Positions 1 to 11,265 of a stretch of DNA of 64,000 bases are shown here, one piece after another. Each line of letters starts with the position of its first letter. Within the stretch, counting starts at the first letter, position 1. The translations under genes and the position numbers were made by a program. The notes beneath the pieces are model-generated. The model made no database searches. It saw nothing but the letters and a program-made list of their open reading frames with translations, and was not told where the DNA came from. Location of the stretch: NCBI GenBank assembly GCA_949128115.1, contig OX421968.1, positions 28,256,377 to 28,320,376 of the forward strand, written 5' to 3'. The stretch comes from Anaspis maculata (taxonomy: Eukaryota; Arthropoda; Insecta; Coleoptera; Scraptiidae).

Positions 1-783
1 AAATAATATAACAATAATAGCAGGAGCGCAAAGCAAGGTGTCTTCACTGCGCCACATTCGCATACCAAAAACCCCTGCGTCCTTTTCTCGGCTCCCTCAA
101 GCCATGCATCTTTCCCCTCCTACTCTCTGAATTCCACCAGCTGCAGCTACGCTCTTATGCTTAAGTCAACTATTTCAATTTTAGGCTAGGCCGATCACCA
201 CAGTATGTGTAACAAAAATGGAGGGTGGCCCCATCAAAAATTGAAAATCAATTTTTTTTGGACCACACTAATGAGGGTCCTTGTAAAATTCAAGTCGAAA
301 AACGCCGAAACACGCTCCCGCAGTTCCTTGCGATAGTCCTCCTTGTATGTTCGAATCAAATTCTATTCAAATAGAAATTATCACAAAACATTAAAAACTG
401 AGCAGAAATAAATAATTTTCATACGTATTTTTGAAGCGACAAACTCTTCATCTTTGCATTCTTGAAAACGAGAATGTTTTACAAGGTTGCCGTTTTCCCT
501 ATTCCAAGGAACTTGTGGAGGGCTGCCAAATTTCTACTCGCGTTATTTCTCACAATTTTAGGCAACCGAAAGTGCGTTAATCTATTAAAAGTTTCAAAGA
601 TACTCAGATCTAGGTGCTCGCGTTGCAAATTGCTTGCAACAATGTGTCTAACTAGTCATAATCCGAAAGTAAAAACTGATCTATCAGCTTTTCCAAACAC
701 GTAGATATAAATACATCAAGAAATATTACATGTTTAGTGACACTAGATTTCCTTAAGTGTAACTCTGCCGTTTATTCCTAAAA
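1..783. other. non-coding, no recognised feature
   Basis: AT-rich sequence with no gene or repeat that I recognise. It probably belongs to the HUWE1 intron that precedes the exon at 11164, but no upstream exon is seen to prove it. Confidence 0.5.
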
Positions 784-2172
784 ACAAGTGAGTATGCCTT
801 CACGTGCGTGAGTCTCAGTAGCGCATTTTCTTGAAGAGGCATATTATGAATGTAAAGAAATTTGGTTGAAGGAGAAACATCATTCTTTGCCCACTCTCTT
901 CAATCGAAACTCATTGTGATTTTTTGTTATCAGAATGGGGTACTTGTCAATGAAAAAGATTTTAATGAAAATTCTTTCAATCATCAAAGTCTTTGGGTTT
1001 GTGTTTTTTATTTATCTTTTACTTTAAGGGCAGCGTTTGGGGGCGGCAGCATTCGGCAAAGTAACTGTTGTACAGTTTGAGTTGGGAGTTTCTAAATGCT
1101 TAAGGAAATATGACAATCAGTGAAAATTGTGAAAGTTGTTTTTTTTTTGTTTGGGGGGCGGGAGCTGAAGGCGGCGGTTAATCAAAAGTGGCTTATCTTT
1201 TTCCATTTTTAGTAAGCTATCTATATAGCGAAAGAATTAGATCGCTATGTCTTCAGGTTCATGTTTTACATTTATCTCTCACTTTGGGGGCGGCGTGTGG
1301 GAGCGGCAGAGTTTGGCAAAGAAATTCTGGCACAGTTTGAGTCAAGAGTTTCTGAATGTTCGAGATAACATTATCAGCTGAATCAGTGAAAATTGTTGAA
1401 AGTCGCACTTTTTTTCTTTTGGGGGCGGAAGCTGGGGGCGGCGCCATATCAAAAGTAGCCTATCCTTTACCATTTTCAGTCAGCTATCCATATAGCGAAA
1501 AACTTTGATCGCTATGTCTTCGGGTTTATGTTTTTCATTTATCTCTTACTTTGAGGGCGGCGTGTGGGAGCGGTAGCGTTCGGCTAGGCAAATGTTGCAC
1601 AATTTGAGTTGGTAGTTTCTAAATGTTCGAGAGAACATCTCAATCAGTAAAATTGTGAAAGTTGCACTATTTGTCGTTTGGGGGCGGAATCTGGGGGCGG
1701 CGACTAACCAAAAGTAGCCTATCCTTCTCCATTTTCAGTCAGCTGTTCATATATCGAAAGAATTAGATCGCTATGGCTTCGGGTTTATGTTTTTCATTTT
1801 AAAGTGATTGGGGGCGGTTTTTATCAATTTTTTCATATCGGCGGCGCATATTGGAGGCGGAATGTTTCTGGGCTTACGTTTATAAGTGGCAACTATGTAT
1901 TATTCATAAAATGAGAACACCAGAGCAGTAGGTCTGGGAGAAATTGCAATATCATGTTATTTCATCATTGTCGGGGGCGGTTTTCTCTATGTTGGCGGCG
2001 CAATATAGACATTCAATATAGCCTAGCCCTCCTTTGGGAGTGGCAGCTATGTAACAGCAAAAAAATTAGGAAGCTAGGGCGTCTAGTTTGGGAGGAGTTC
2101 GAGGAACGGACGGACGGACGTACGGACAAAGCGATTGCAATAGCGATTTTCATTAAGATGGAAAATGCGCTA
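784..2172 (+). repeat. GC-box tandem-repeat element, copy A
   Basis: A dispersed element whose reverse complement recurs at 38750-40784. It starts near the motif ACAAGTGAGTATGCC and ends at GAAAATGCGCTA. The interior is built from roughly 265-bp tandem units, with anchor motifs near 1030, 1287 and 1554. Each unit carries two or more GGGGGCGG-type boxes and the phrase GATCGCTATGTCTTCRGG. A run of GGAC repeats lies near its right end (about 2105-2128). The motif TAGCGCATTTTC occurs near 821 and, inverted, at the right end, so it may be a short terminal inverted repeat. The small open frames inside are shadows of the repeat, since they recur in the other copy without coding character. Confidence 0.8.
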
Positions 2173-2519
2173 ATCAGGCTACAAGGCTTTGGGTCATATT
2201 TAGGGTGTATTTCCGAAGGCTTGTATCCTGAGAACCAGTCATCTGAAAGCAATGAATTTGGCACCATTTCATAGGAAATTTATCTTGCTACAATTTTATA
2301 TGAGGGTGTTTTTATTATAGGGGCAATGGCGTTATCCAGAGAAAAGCAAAGATTTTTAAGACTGGGATCCTTTGGGCTCCATAATTTTTACCCTGAACGA
2401 GAATTTCCGAGAATTTTAATGTTATTCTATATGACACATACATAGAACCTATAATCAGAAATTCAGCATGTAACTAGGGCCAAGATCAATAATGGCTGGA
2501 CTATTTTCCCAGACGACCA
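2173..2519. other. non-coding, nothing recognised
   Basis: No gene, known repeat or structured motif was recognised between the GC-box element and the start of the composite fold-back. Confidence 0.5.
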
Positions 2520-3295
2520 ATAATAGTCAGTGAGCCAGGGGGGCCTGAGTGGTTTCCACCCTGGGGACTTGGGGTGTCAAAGCTTTTTGGATTGCCCACA
2601 ACATCGTGAGATTTAGCCATGATACTTTCAATTATCATGTAGCTCAAGGTTGGCGATCCACAGTGAAGGAGAGACCTTGACATACTATGAGTGACAAAGA
2701 GAGAGAGAGGGAGAGAAATAGAATTTTTCTTCTGCGGCTTCGGCGCTACCAATGCTCCAAATGTAAAAAGAAAAAAGGTATTTCTAAAATTGAATTGGCC
2801 AGTTCAGTAGGTATTTTTTATAATTTTATTCCAAAAAATGTACAAACTTTTTCGGACAATTTTTAGCAACATAAAACAAAAAAAAAGCTATTTCACCAGA
2901 CAGTCCAATTTCAGATACCCGTTTTCTTCAGCTTTTCTTTTGAAGCACTGATAGCAATGGAACCCTAAGAAAAAACAACATTTTGGAAGACCCACATTGG
3001 AGGAATGGCCGACAGTATGTATTTTTCGATTTTCATTTTTCCTCGTCAATATAATTTCCAATTGAAAAATGAATAGTCCGGGTGTTGAGGTATAATACCC
3101 TTCACTTTTACAACAAGCAATGCCACTTGACATACCTATTGCCGAGACCATGTTCGACCGATTAAGATCAGGAGCCAAAGTCGCAAGCAATGCAGGCGTC
3201 GTATACAGGGTGCCGTATAGAAAAAAAGTAAAAAATTCTTATATCAATCACCAAACCAGATGAATCCACGTGAATCGGTACATACCGGGTGGGCC

Positions 3296-5165
3296 ATAAA
3301 AAACCGTACTGTTTTATTTTCCTCGCCGATTTTTTGTTTCTTGACCGATTTTGACAAGCTTGGTTTCATTGTGTAGCTAATTCAAGAGGCAACCAGAACC
3401 ATATACAAATGATTCCTAAGTGTCAAAATTCAAAATGGCGGACACAACCGAAAGTAGACCTTCTTTTGCTGTCGTTTTTTTTTAATTAAAATTTGACAAA
3501 ATAACCGAACTAAAGACGTTTTATGAAAGAATGAACTATTTTCTACACTTCAAGACCACAACTAGCTCAATTGATTGATTCGTTGAGGAGATGTGTCAAA
3601 TTCAGAAACAGCTTATTTGCCACTGTTTGAATCCAAAATGAATAATAAAAAATATTATTTTGCCTGTAAAATTTTTGTTTCTGGAGCGATTTTGACAGGT
3701 TTAGTACCGTTGTGTAACCAATTAAATAGGCCTCGAGTGTCATGTACGAATATGATCTAAATGTCAAAATTCAAAATGGCGGACACAACTGAAAATGGGC
3801 CTTCTTTCGCAGTCGTTTTTTTAAATTGAAATTTGACAGAATGACAGAGCTAGGAGCGTTTTTTGAAAGAACGAACTTTTTTTACATTTTGACATCACAA
3901 CTAGCTCAATTGGTTCATTCGTTAAGGAGATGTATTAGATTGAAAAAAAGCTTATTTGCCGATGTTTCAATTCAAAATGAATGATAAAAGAACTGTTTTG
4001 TCTGTAAAATTTTTGTTTATGAAGCGATTATGATAGGTTTGATGGTCATTGTGTAGCCAATTAAATAGGCTACAAGTGTCATATACGAATATGATCAAAA
4101 TGTCAAAATTCAAAATAGCGGACACAACTGAAAACAAGCCTTCTTTTGCAGTCTTTTTTCATTGAAATTTGACAGAATTACAGAATTGAAGGGGCGCTTT
4201 AAGAAAACGATGTGCAAATGTTGTGGAAAAGACTACTAGATTATTTTTCTACCATCAATAAGATTAAAACCTATGATACATGTCTATTTTGAGGCTAACA
4301 ATGGATTCAAGTAATCAACAACAACTTTGATCAACACAAAAAATGCAAAAAATAGGATGGTTCTCAAATGTTTGCACCCAGAGAGTCCGCGTCCATAGAA
4401 AGGAACCTGCCTAGTGAACACCCTGTAAAATAATTTTCAATGATATTTTGGAAAACGGTGATTATATCCCAGGCACCCCTTGAATAAGTTATAGAGACAA
4501 AATGAATTTTTGTTTTATTCGTTTTGGATTGAAACAATGGCAAATAAGGTTTTTTTCAATTCGCCACATCTCCTTAACGAAAGCACCCATCAAGCTAGTT
4601 ATGGTGTCAAAATGTGAAAAACAGTTCGTTCTTTCAAAAAACGCTTCTAACTCTGTCATTTTGTCAAATTTCAATTTAAAAAAAAGACTGCGAAAGAAGG
4701 CTTATTTTCAGTTGTGTCCGCCATTTTGAATTTTGACATTTCAATCATATTCGTATATGACACTTGAAGCCTATTTAATTGGTTATATAATGATACTAAA
4801 CCAGTCAAAATTGCCCCAGAAACAAAAATTTGACAGGCGAAACAATATTTTTTATTATTCATTTTGGATTGAAACAATGGCAAATAAGTTTTTTTCCAAT
4901 TTGCCACATCTTCTCAACGAATGAACCAATTGAGCTAGTTGTGGTCTCAAAATGTAGAAAATAGTTCATTCTTTCAGAAAACGTTTTTAGTTCGGTTATT
5001 CTGTCAAATTTTATTTGAAAAAAACGACTGCAAAAGAAGACCTATTTTCAGTTGCTTCCGCCATTTTGAATTTTGACACTTGGGAATCATTTGTATATGG
5101 CTCTGGTTGCCTCTTCAATTAGCTACACAATGATACCAAGCTTGTCAAAATCGGTCAAGAAACAG
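3296..5165. repeat. inner palindrome I of the composite fold-back
   Basis: The left arm (about 3296-4230) contains several diverged copies of a roughly 350-bp unit with the phrase CAAAATGGCGGACACAAC. The right arm (about 4470-5165) is its reverse complement, so open frames on opposite strands at 3567-3767 and 4733-4924 give nearly the same translation. These frames are repeat shadows, not genes. The left terminus GGTGGGCCATAAAAAA resembles the terminus near 58628. Confidence 0.75.
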
Positions 5166-6830
5166 AGTCAACGGTTTTGAAAAATCTTGAGCGGTTCCTG
5201 AAATATTCAGGAAAAACTGAATTTTCTTCTGAATATTTTATTTCTCGGTAAATTAGTGAATTTCCAAGATATCGAAGTGCAACTTGGTAGTTCTATGGCC
5301 AGTGTGGTCATGAATCAAAAACGATTAGGAGCCAAATGCAAGGCCTGCCGTTTCCAGAAATAAGACAGTGAACTTATTTTTCTTCGCGACCACCATCTTG
5401 AAGCTCCGTTTTACTCAACAGTTGAAAAAGTGACAACTGAATGTGAGATAACTAACATTCAGTCACCCCATTATGAAAAAGATAGCCTTGAAGCAAGGTA
5501 AGGATCTCTTCTTCGAGAAAACAGTGTTACCCAAGGTTTTCATGGTAATACGCATTTGCAGCGCCTGTGATGGCTTATCAAAGATTTCAAAGAGCAGAGT
5601 GAGCTCTTTGTCGCAATCCTACATTTATTACGAGCTGAATTATCAAAATTCATGATAATCGGTCCAAAGGTAAATTTTTGGCGGTTTGCTGAACCAAATA
5701 TGTGGCGCTTTTTGGTGAAAAATGCAAAAAAAATCGAGCAATCATCATCATGTCATCCCTTACTAAGAGAAGGCTACTGCAAAAACTGAAACTAATCAAC
5801 GCTGAAATGTTTTGGGAGAGTCAGCCCTATAATCTTGAGCCATAAAATGTTGGACACATGCGGCCCTTTGTTAGAGAGAAGACATGAGAGACTTGCATGC
5901 AGAAAGTTTTTTCCAAGTTCTGAGCCACGTATTATTTTCAGAAAGCTACCAAAATTGTGTCTCTGGATCGATGATGATGAATTTTGGTACTCAATCTCAA
6001 AATGGATGTAATATTGTTAGTCATCAACTTCTGGTGGGTTTCTGAATGAAATATGTGAATAAGAATTATGAATTTTTTTTCTGCATGCACGCCTTCCATG
6101 TCTTCTCTCTGGTAACCGGACGCATGTGTCCAACATTTATTGCCTCAAGAATATAGACTTCAATCTCACATAACATTCCAGCGTTGATTTGTTTCAGTTT
6201 TTGCAACAGCCTTCTCTTCGCAAGGGATAACATGATAATGATAGCCCAATTTTTCTTGCATTTCTCACCAAAAAGCGCCACCTATTTTGTTCAGCAAGCC
6301 ATCAAGAGTTTAGCTTTGGACCGATCATCATGAATTTTGGTAATTCAGCTCAAAATGAATGTAGGATTGTGACAAAGAACTCACTCTGCTCTTTCAAATC
6401 TTTCATTAGCCATCACAGGCGCTGCAAATGCGTACTACCATGAAAACCTTGGGTGACAATGTTTTCTCGATGAAGACACCCTCACCTTGCTTCAAGACCA
6501 TCTTTTTCGTAATAGGGTGACTGGATGCCAACATTCTCACATTCGACTGTCACTTTTCCAACTGTTGAGTGAAACGGGGATTCAAGATGGCGGACACGAA
6601 GAAAAAAAAGTTGACTGTCCTACTTCTGGAAATAGCAGGCCCTGCATTTGGCTCTTGATCGTTTTTTATTCATGACAATACTCGCCGTAAACTTACCAAG
6701 TTGCACTTCGATATCTTGAAAATTCATTGATTTACCGAGAAATGAAATATTTGGAAGGAAATTCAGTTTTTCCTGAATATTTCAGAAACCGCTCAAGGTT
6801 TTCCAAAACCGTTGACTCTTCCTTGATGGG
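5165..6830. repeat. inner palindrome II of the composite fold-back
   Basis: The sequence from about 5165 to 5975 recurs inverted at about 6060-6830. Shared phrases include CAAATGCGTA(C/T)TACCATG around the GCGCCTGCAA/TTGCAGCGCC segment and ATGTGTCCAACA. The loop is only about 80 bp. No protein-coding potential is convincing. Confidence 0.75.
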
Positions 6831-7181
6831 TAATATATTGTGGATATATGTGCCTACTCACGTGAATTCATCTGGTTCGGTTAGTGATATACGAATTTTT
6901 GCTTTTTTTTCTATACGACACCCTGTATACGGCGCTTGCATCACTTACGACTTTGGCTCCTGATCTTAATCGGCCAAACATGGTCTCGGCAACAGGTATG
7001 CCAAGTGGCATTGCTTGTTATAAAAGTGAACGGTGCCCCCTTAATTTTGACCTTAACGTCCGGACTAGAAGTAAAGGAAAATTGAACGAAAAAACTCATA
7101 GATATCGGGTCGTAGAAATATTCGTTTCTATTTAATGAATAGTCGACATGGCGGAAGGCGTTTATGTCCTCTCTGATTGTG

Positions 7182-7467
7182 CTCTCTCCCTCCCTCCCTC
7201 CCTCCCTCTCTCCCTCTCTCCCTCCCTCCCTCCCTCCCTCTCTCCCTCTCTCCCTCTCTCCCTCCCTCCCTCCCTCCCTCTCTCCCTCTCTCCCTCTCTC
7301 CCTCTCTCCCTCTCTCCCTCTCTCCCTCTCTCCCTCTCTCCCCTCTCTCCCTCCCTCCCTCTCTCCCTCTCTCCCTCTCTCCCTCCCTCTCTCCCTCCCT
7401 CTCTCCCTCCCTCTCTCCCTCCCTCTCTCTTTCTCTCTCTCGCCCTCTCCTCCCCCCTCTCTCCTCT
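7182..7467 (+). repeat. (CCCTCT)n pyrimidine microsatellite
   Basis: Positions 7182-7441 contain only C and T, mostly CCCTCTCT and CCCT units. The run continues to about 7467 with a single interrupting G at 7442. It lies in the right half of the composite fold-back; the matching left arm has only a short GAGAGA tract near 2698-2716. Long open frames rich in Ser-Pro-Leu or Arg-Glu-Gly on either strand are artefacts of this repeat. Confidence 0.95.
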
Positions 7468-7815
7468 GTACTCTATTTGGAAAAATTGGCACAAGCTGCC
7501 CTAATAACGGCCATCTTGAATGCTATTGGAGCTGTCAAAAAATTCTATCAAGCTCCATCTATTGGAAACTGTATTGTTTTTTTTTTTTAATCGATTATTT
7601 CATTTGGCGTGACATAATTTCATCGACATTGACAATATGAAAGTCGAAGAAACTCAAAATTAGCGGCCATATTTTCAACATGGCGGCCTTAAGCGACATG
7701 ATATTTAAGAAAGTATCATGGCTAAATGTCATGCTGATGTTGTGAGGAATCCAAAAAGGTAACTTCAAATTCCCAGGGTGGAAACCAAAATCATGAATTT
7801 TGAATCCTGGCTCGC

Positions 7816-8133
7816 CGACTGTAATAAAGAACTTGTTTGTCTTATCCTCTTTTATTTGTTTTATTTATATATTTATCTATTTATTTATTTGTCGACTCCG
7901 AAATTTTTTTATGGAAAATTGATGGATTTTGAAATGTTTTCCAGCACTGAAAATATCATTCCTTCGGTAATCAGTGGGCATTATTACGTTTATTATCATC
8001 ATTATTATTTGATGTACAGAGTTATGCAGACGTCTGCTTCGTATAATGATCTATGATGTTCAAATCAGTTTCACGATTCTCTGTCATCTTGGCAACCATA
8101 TTGAGCTCTTCCGTAAATGAACCGATTTTGATG
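7816..8133. other. non-coding, nothing recognised
   Basis: AT-rich spacer with short TTTA and TTAT runs between two fold-back elements. No gene or repeat is identified. Confidence 0.5.
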
Positions 8134-9213
8134 AAAGGACTCCGCACGATTCTTATGGAAAATGGCTCCCCGTTAAATTCTCTGAATTTTTGATATGTTG
8201 TAGCTGATGAAATACTTATCAAATACCGTGGACCCCAAACTAAAATAATGGACAGTTTTTTACCCAAAGGGGGTTGAAGTTGGAGGTTTTGACGGCTTCA
8301 AAATGATATTATGACGTTAATAAAAGCTTTTTATTTGGTTTCTCTTCAAGTTGTGTTTCATGCTAAATGTATTTATTCGACAGAAAAATACCAACCCCCT
8401 CCTCCACCCCTAACCCTTATCTACCATCTTGAAATTCGAGATTACTCCCAAAAGCCATGCGGATGGCTTCTGATTTAAATTATGAGTTTTAACATGAAAA
8501 TTATTTCCCACCCTTAATGTTGGGGTGCCAATTTTCCAATTTTCCTCGGGTTCTTTGGCTGAATTTTTGGTATTGTGTACTTCTAATTCTGATGAGCAAA
8601 AAGTTCTCATGCCAAAACTTATTCCTATGAGCAGTTTTTGTTCTACAGGACACTGAAGTTCAATATTTATGCTCTCAAATATTCAAATTCAGTCTCCTGT
8701 AGAACGAAAACTGTCCAGAATAAGTTTTGGCATGAGAACTTTTTGTTCAACAGAATTAGAGGTACACAATACCAAAAATTCAGCCAAATTAACCGAAGAA
8801 AATTGGAAAATTGGCACCCCAACATTAGGGGTGTAATATAATTTTTTTGTTGAAATTCATAATTTAAATCACAGAAGCCATCTGCATGGCTTTTGAGAGT
8901 AATCTCGAATTTTATGATGATAGATAGGAGATGGGGGTGAAAAGGGGGGGTTGGTATTTTTTTGTCAAATTAATACATTGAGCATGAAACACAACTTGAA
9001 GAGAAACCAAATAAAAAGCTTTTATTTACGTCAGAATATCACTTTTTAAGCCGTCAAAACCGTCAACTTCAACCCCCTGTGGGTAAAAAACTGTCCATTA
9101 TTTGAGTTTGGGGTTCACGGTATTTGATTAGTATCTTATGAGCTACAACATATAAAAAATTCAGAGAATATAACCGGGAGCCATTTTCCATAAGAATCGT
9201 GCGGGGTCCTTTA
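8134..9213. repeat. fold-back element of about 1.1 kb
   Basis: The arm from about 8134 to 8630 is the reverse complement of about 8705 to 9213. Shared phrases include CGCACGATTCTTATGG, CTGTCCATTATTT and GAGAAACCAAATAAAAAGC. The loop is about 75 bp. No transposase open frame is present. Confidence 0.8.
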
Positions 9214-9216
9214 GAA

Positions 9217-9350
9217 TATCCGCTAAGTGCATTCGCCAAAAAAGTGGGCGGAGTCGACATCAGCGTTCAAAGTGACGATTTACGAAACTGAATAAATCCA
9301 ATTTGTTTTGTTTTCGGTAGCTAGATGTCGCTACTCGACTGAATGCACAT
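9217..9350 (+). repeat. 130-bp repeat unit, first of a pair
   Basis: This unit, with phrases GTCGACATCAGCG, GATTTACGAAACTGAAT and GATGTCGCTACTCGACT, recurs directly at 10583-10715. Its ends (TCCGCTAAGTGC at the left, ATGCACAT at the right) are roughly inverted, which suggests a tiny palindromic MITE. The right end is interrupted by the hAT-like element. Confidence 0.75.
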
Positions 9351-10570
9351 TAGGGTGTTTCATCTTGTAAGGTGAAAAATAAAATGTAGCATTTTTGCGG
9401 ACTTTGCTCACGCCACGAGTCTCAGTGATGTAAAAGGTATGTATGCAAAATTTCGAGAAGATTGGATGATATTTAGAGGTTGCACACTTTGACCAGTTTT
9501 ACAAAAGTAGATAAAAAAGATGATTTCTAAGTATTATTTACTTGCTTTAATTGGGAAAACTAGAAATCACAAATTTTAAATTATATTAAAACTAGACAAT
9601 ATTATTATTCTTTTCTTGGGTTTAGGTTCGTACCCCTTGCACTGAAACAACAGTTTATTGTGCCCCTTGGGTGTTTACTTCATAACCCTCGTTGCCTCAA
9701 AAAAGTTGAGTACGAGACTTATGGATCTGGTTGCTATCTCCTCTGGTTCTACGAGATATACATAGCCCCAAAGTACGAGTGTCTGACTGCTCCAAGAGCA
9801 AGACACTGACATAATATGTGGAGAGGAGTTTCCTTCTCTTCGCTACATTGCCGACAGCCAGGGTCGTCTTTCACTACCTTTATGGTGGTAAGATCTTTCA
9901 TGAGCGAACAGTATCCGAAAGTGTTTCTTTCATTTCCTTGTGATGGTAAATGAAAACTAAAAGCACTTGTTCCTTTGAAGGGAGCCGACTTCCTAAAAAA
10001 ACACCACTAGGCACCTATTCTAGTAGCCAAATTCTTCTTTTGATCCCCATTTTGAAATTCAATCTGCTACCAGTAGGTACCTGCGAAAGATATTAGAAAA
10101 ATAACACCTGCTCGAATGCCTGCTCGATAAGTACCTACTTTTACTCATGATGAGTTCTTCTCCAGTTTGAATAGTGACTAAAATTGTTGTTGCCTGTATT
10201 TGTTATGATGTGTTGTGATATGACTTCTTCAGGTCACTTTGTTTTCTTCTTATCTGTTTGTTGTTTGTTTTCTTATTCTTTTTCTTCACAATTCAAATAT
10301 TTTGTATACTGTCATGTCATGTCATGAATACAATGTCATGGAAATAAAAACTACTTATCTGCCTACCAATAAATGAGAAGCTCATTTATTAGTACAAGCA
10401 CTTCAATATTGGAAATTTCATAGTTTGAGATAAAAGTGGTCAATGTGTGCAACCTCTAAATATTATCCAATCTTCTTAAAATTTGACATATATGTCTCTT
10501 ACATCACTTAGACTCGGGGCGTGAGCAAAGTCATTTGAAAATTACATCTTTGGAAAAATGAAACACCCTA
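9351..10570. mobile_element. non-autonomous hAT-like element with 8-bp TSD
   Basis: The ends are TAGGGTGTTTCAT and its exact reverse complement. They are flanked by the 8-bp direct repeat ATGCACAT at 9343-9350 and 10571-10578. Inverted similarity continues inward: a TTTGCTCACGCC-type phrase near 9409 pairs with about 10520, and GGTTGCACACTTTGACC near 9478 pairs with about 10440. An 8-bp duplication and a TAGGGTG end fit the hAT superfamily. The 1,220-bp body has no transposase-like open frame. Confidence 0.8.
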
Positions 10571-10582
10571 ATGCACATGGCC

Positions 10583-10715
10583 ATTCCGCTATGTGCGTTC
10601 GCCGGGAGGAGTCGACATCAGCGCTCCAGATGGTGATTTACGAAACTGAATGATGCCTATTTGTGTCGTTTTCGGTTGCGAGATGTCGCTACTCGACTAA
10701 ATGCACATCGCGGAT
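10583..10715 (+). repeat. 130-bp repeat unit, second of a pair
   Basis: Direct repeat of 9217-9350 in the same orientation. Here both ends are intact (TCCGCTATGTGC at the left, GCACATCGCGGA at the right), showing the imperfect terminal inversion. Confidence 0.75.
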
Positions 10716-10977
10716 AGTCGTGTTCATATATCCATCTGTGATTGTGTGATTGTCTTGGGCCTGCCATATTGACTTTCCCACAAATCAACCGATCTTAGGA
10801 AACTTCTTTAATATCACTATGCGGATACACTGGAAACAAAAGCTGCCTGAGGGTTTGCCTCAACTACAACAGGGCTCAGGATATATTTAACGATGAAGTC
10901 TCTAGATTGAGAATTATTTTCTCTTGAATGCGTGATTTTGATGTTGGCCTATCACAGAGCCTGTTGGTCAATGAATC

Positions 10978-11009
<32 letters not shown>
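10978..11009 (+). repeat. (AAT)n microsatellite
   Basis: About ten AAT trinucleotides in a row, about 150 bp before the first visible HUWE1 exon. Confidence 0.9.
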
Positions 11010-11163
11010 TAATAAAATTGTCGTGGTATGGGTTGAGTAGCCCATTGAGTTTCTGGCAGGTAAAAAGCCAGGAAGTTTGTATTTATAAACGAAACTGCAC
11101 CCTGTTCAACACATACTTGTCTGGCATAATTCATATTCAACTGACCTTCCTTTTATCTCGCAG

Positions 11164-11265
11164 TTCGTTACCCGTGCAGTGAGGGTCATCGATTTGATCA
11201 CCAACATTGATATGCAAGCGTTCCAGACTCACGGAGGGCTGCAAAGTTTCATCAGCCGCTTAGAT
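11164..11265 (+). CDS. HUWE1: HUWE1 exon (first in window), armadillo-like region
   Basis: The 102-nt exon encodes 34 residues beginning [14 protein letters not shown] and ending FISRLD. It matches the family segment just before the basic/acidic linker of the N-terminal helical-repeat region. The acceptor is a pyrimidine-rich tract ending CTCGCAG and the donor is GTGAGT. It starts and ends in phase 0. It was too short to stand out as an open frame, so it rests on homology. The preceding exon would end at the residue before FVTRAV and is not present in 1-11163. Confidence 0.88.

Larger units (their letters stand above)
2520..7815. repeat. composite nested fold-back (inverted-repeat) element
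   Basis: Arms at about 2523-2660 and 7683-7812 are reverse complements; both contain GGTTTCCACCCTGG and TTTAGCCATGATACTTTC. A second pair lies at about 3105-3290 and 6855-7040, sharing a GTATACAGGGTG-type motif and the phrase around GCCGAGACCATGTT. Inside sit two further palindromes: 3296-4230 with 4470-5165, and 5165-5975 with 6060-6830. No transposase is visible, so this looks like a non-autonomous fold-back element or several nested ones. Confidence 0.75.

Noticed and set aside
1259..1447. Conserved 62-codon frame recurring at 39488-39676
   Set aside because: The match reflects two copies of the GC-box repeat. The frame is not kept in other units of the same array.
3567..4924. Similar 60-66-codon frames at 3567-3767 and 4733-4924
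   Set aside because: They are the two arms of a palindrome read in matching frames, with no known domain.
6941..7640. Several long overlapping open frames on both strands (up to 183 codons)
   Set aside because: They are translations of the (CCCTCT)n microsatellite and its complement. Low complexity with no start or domain support.
1..11163. Search for the earlier HUWE1 exons (DUF908 region)
   Set aside because: No sequence resembling the residues before FVTRAV was found on the + strand. These exons must lie before the window.
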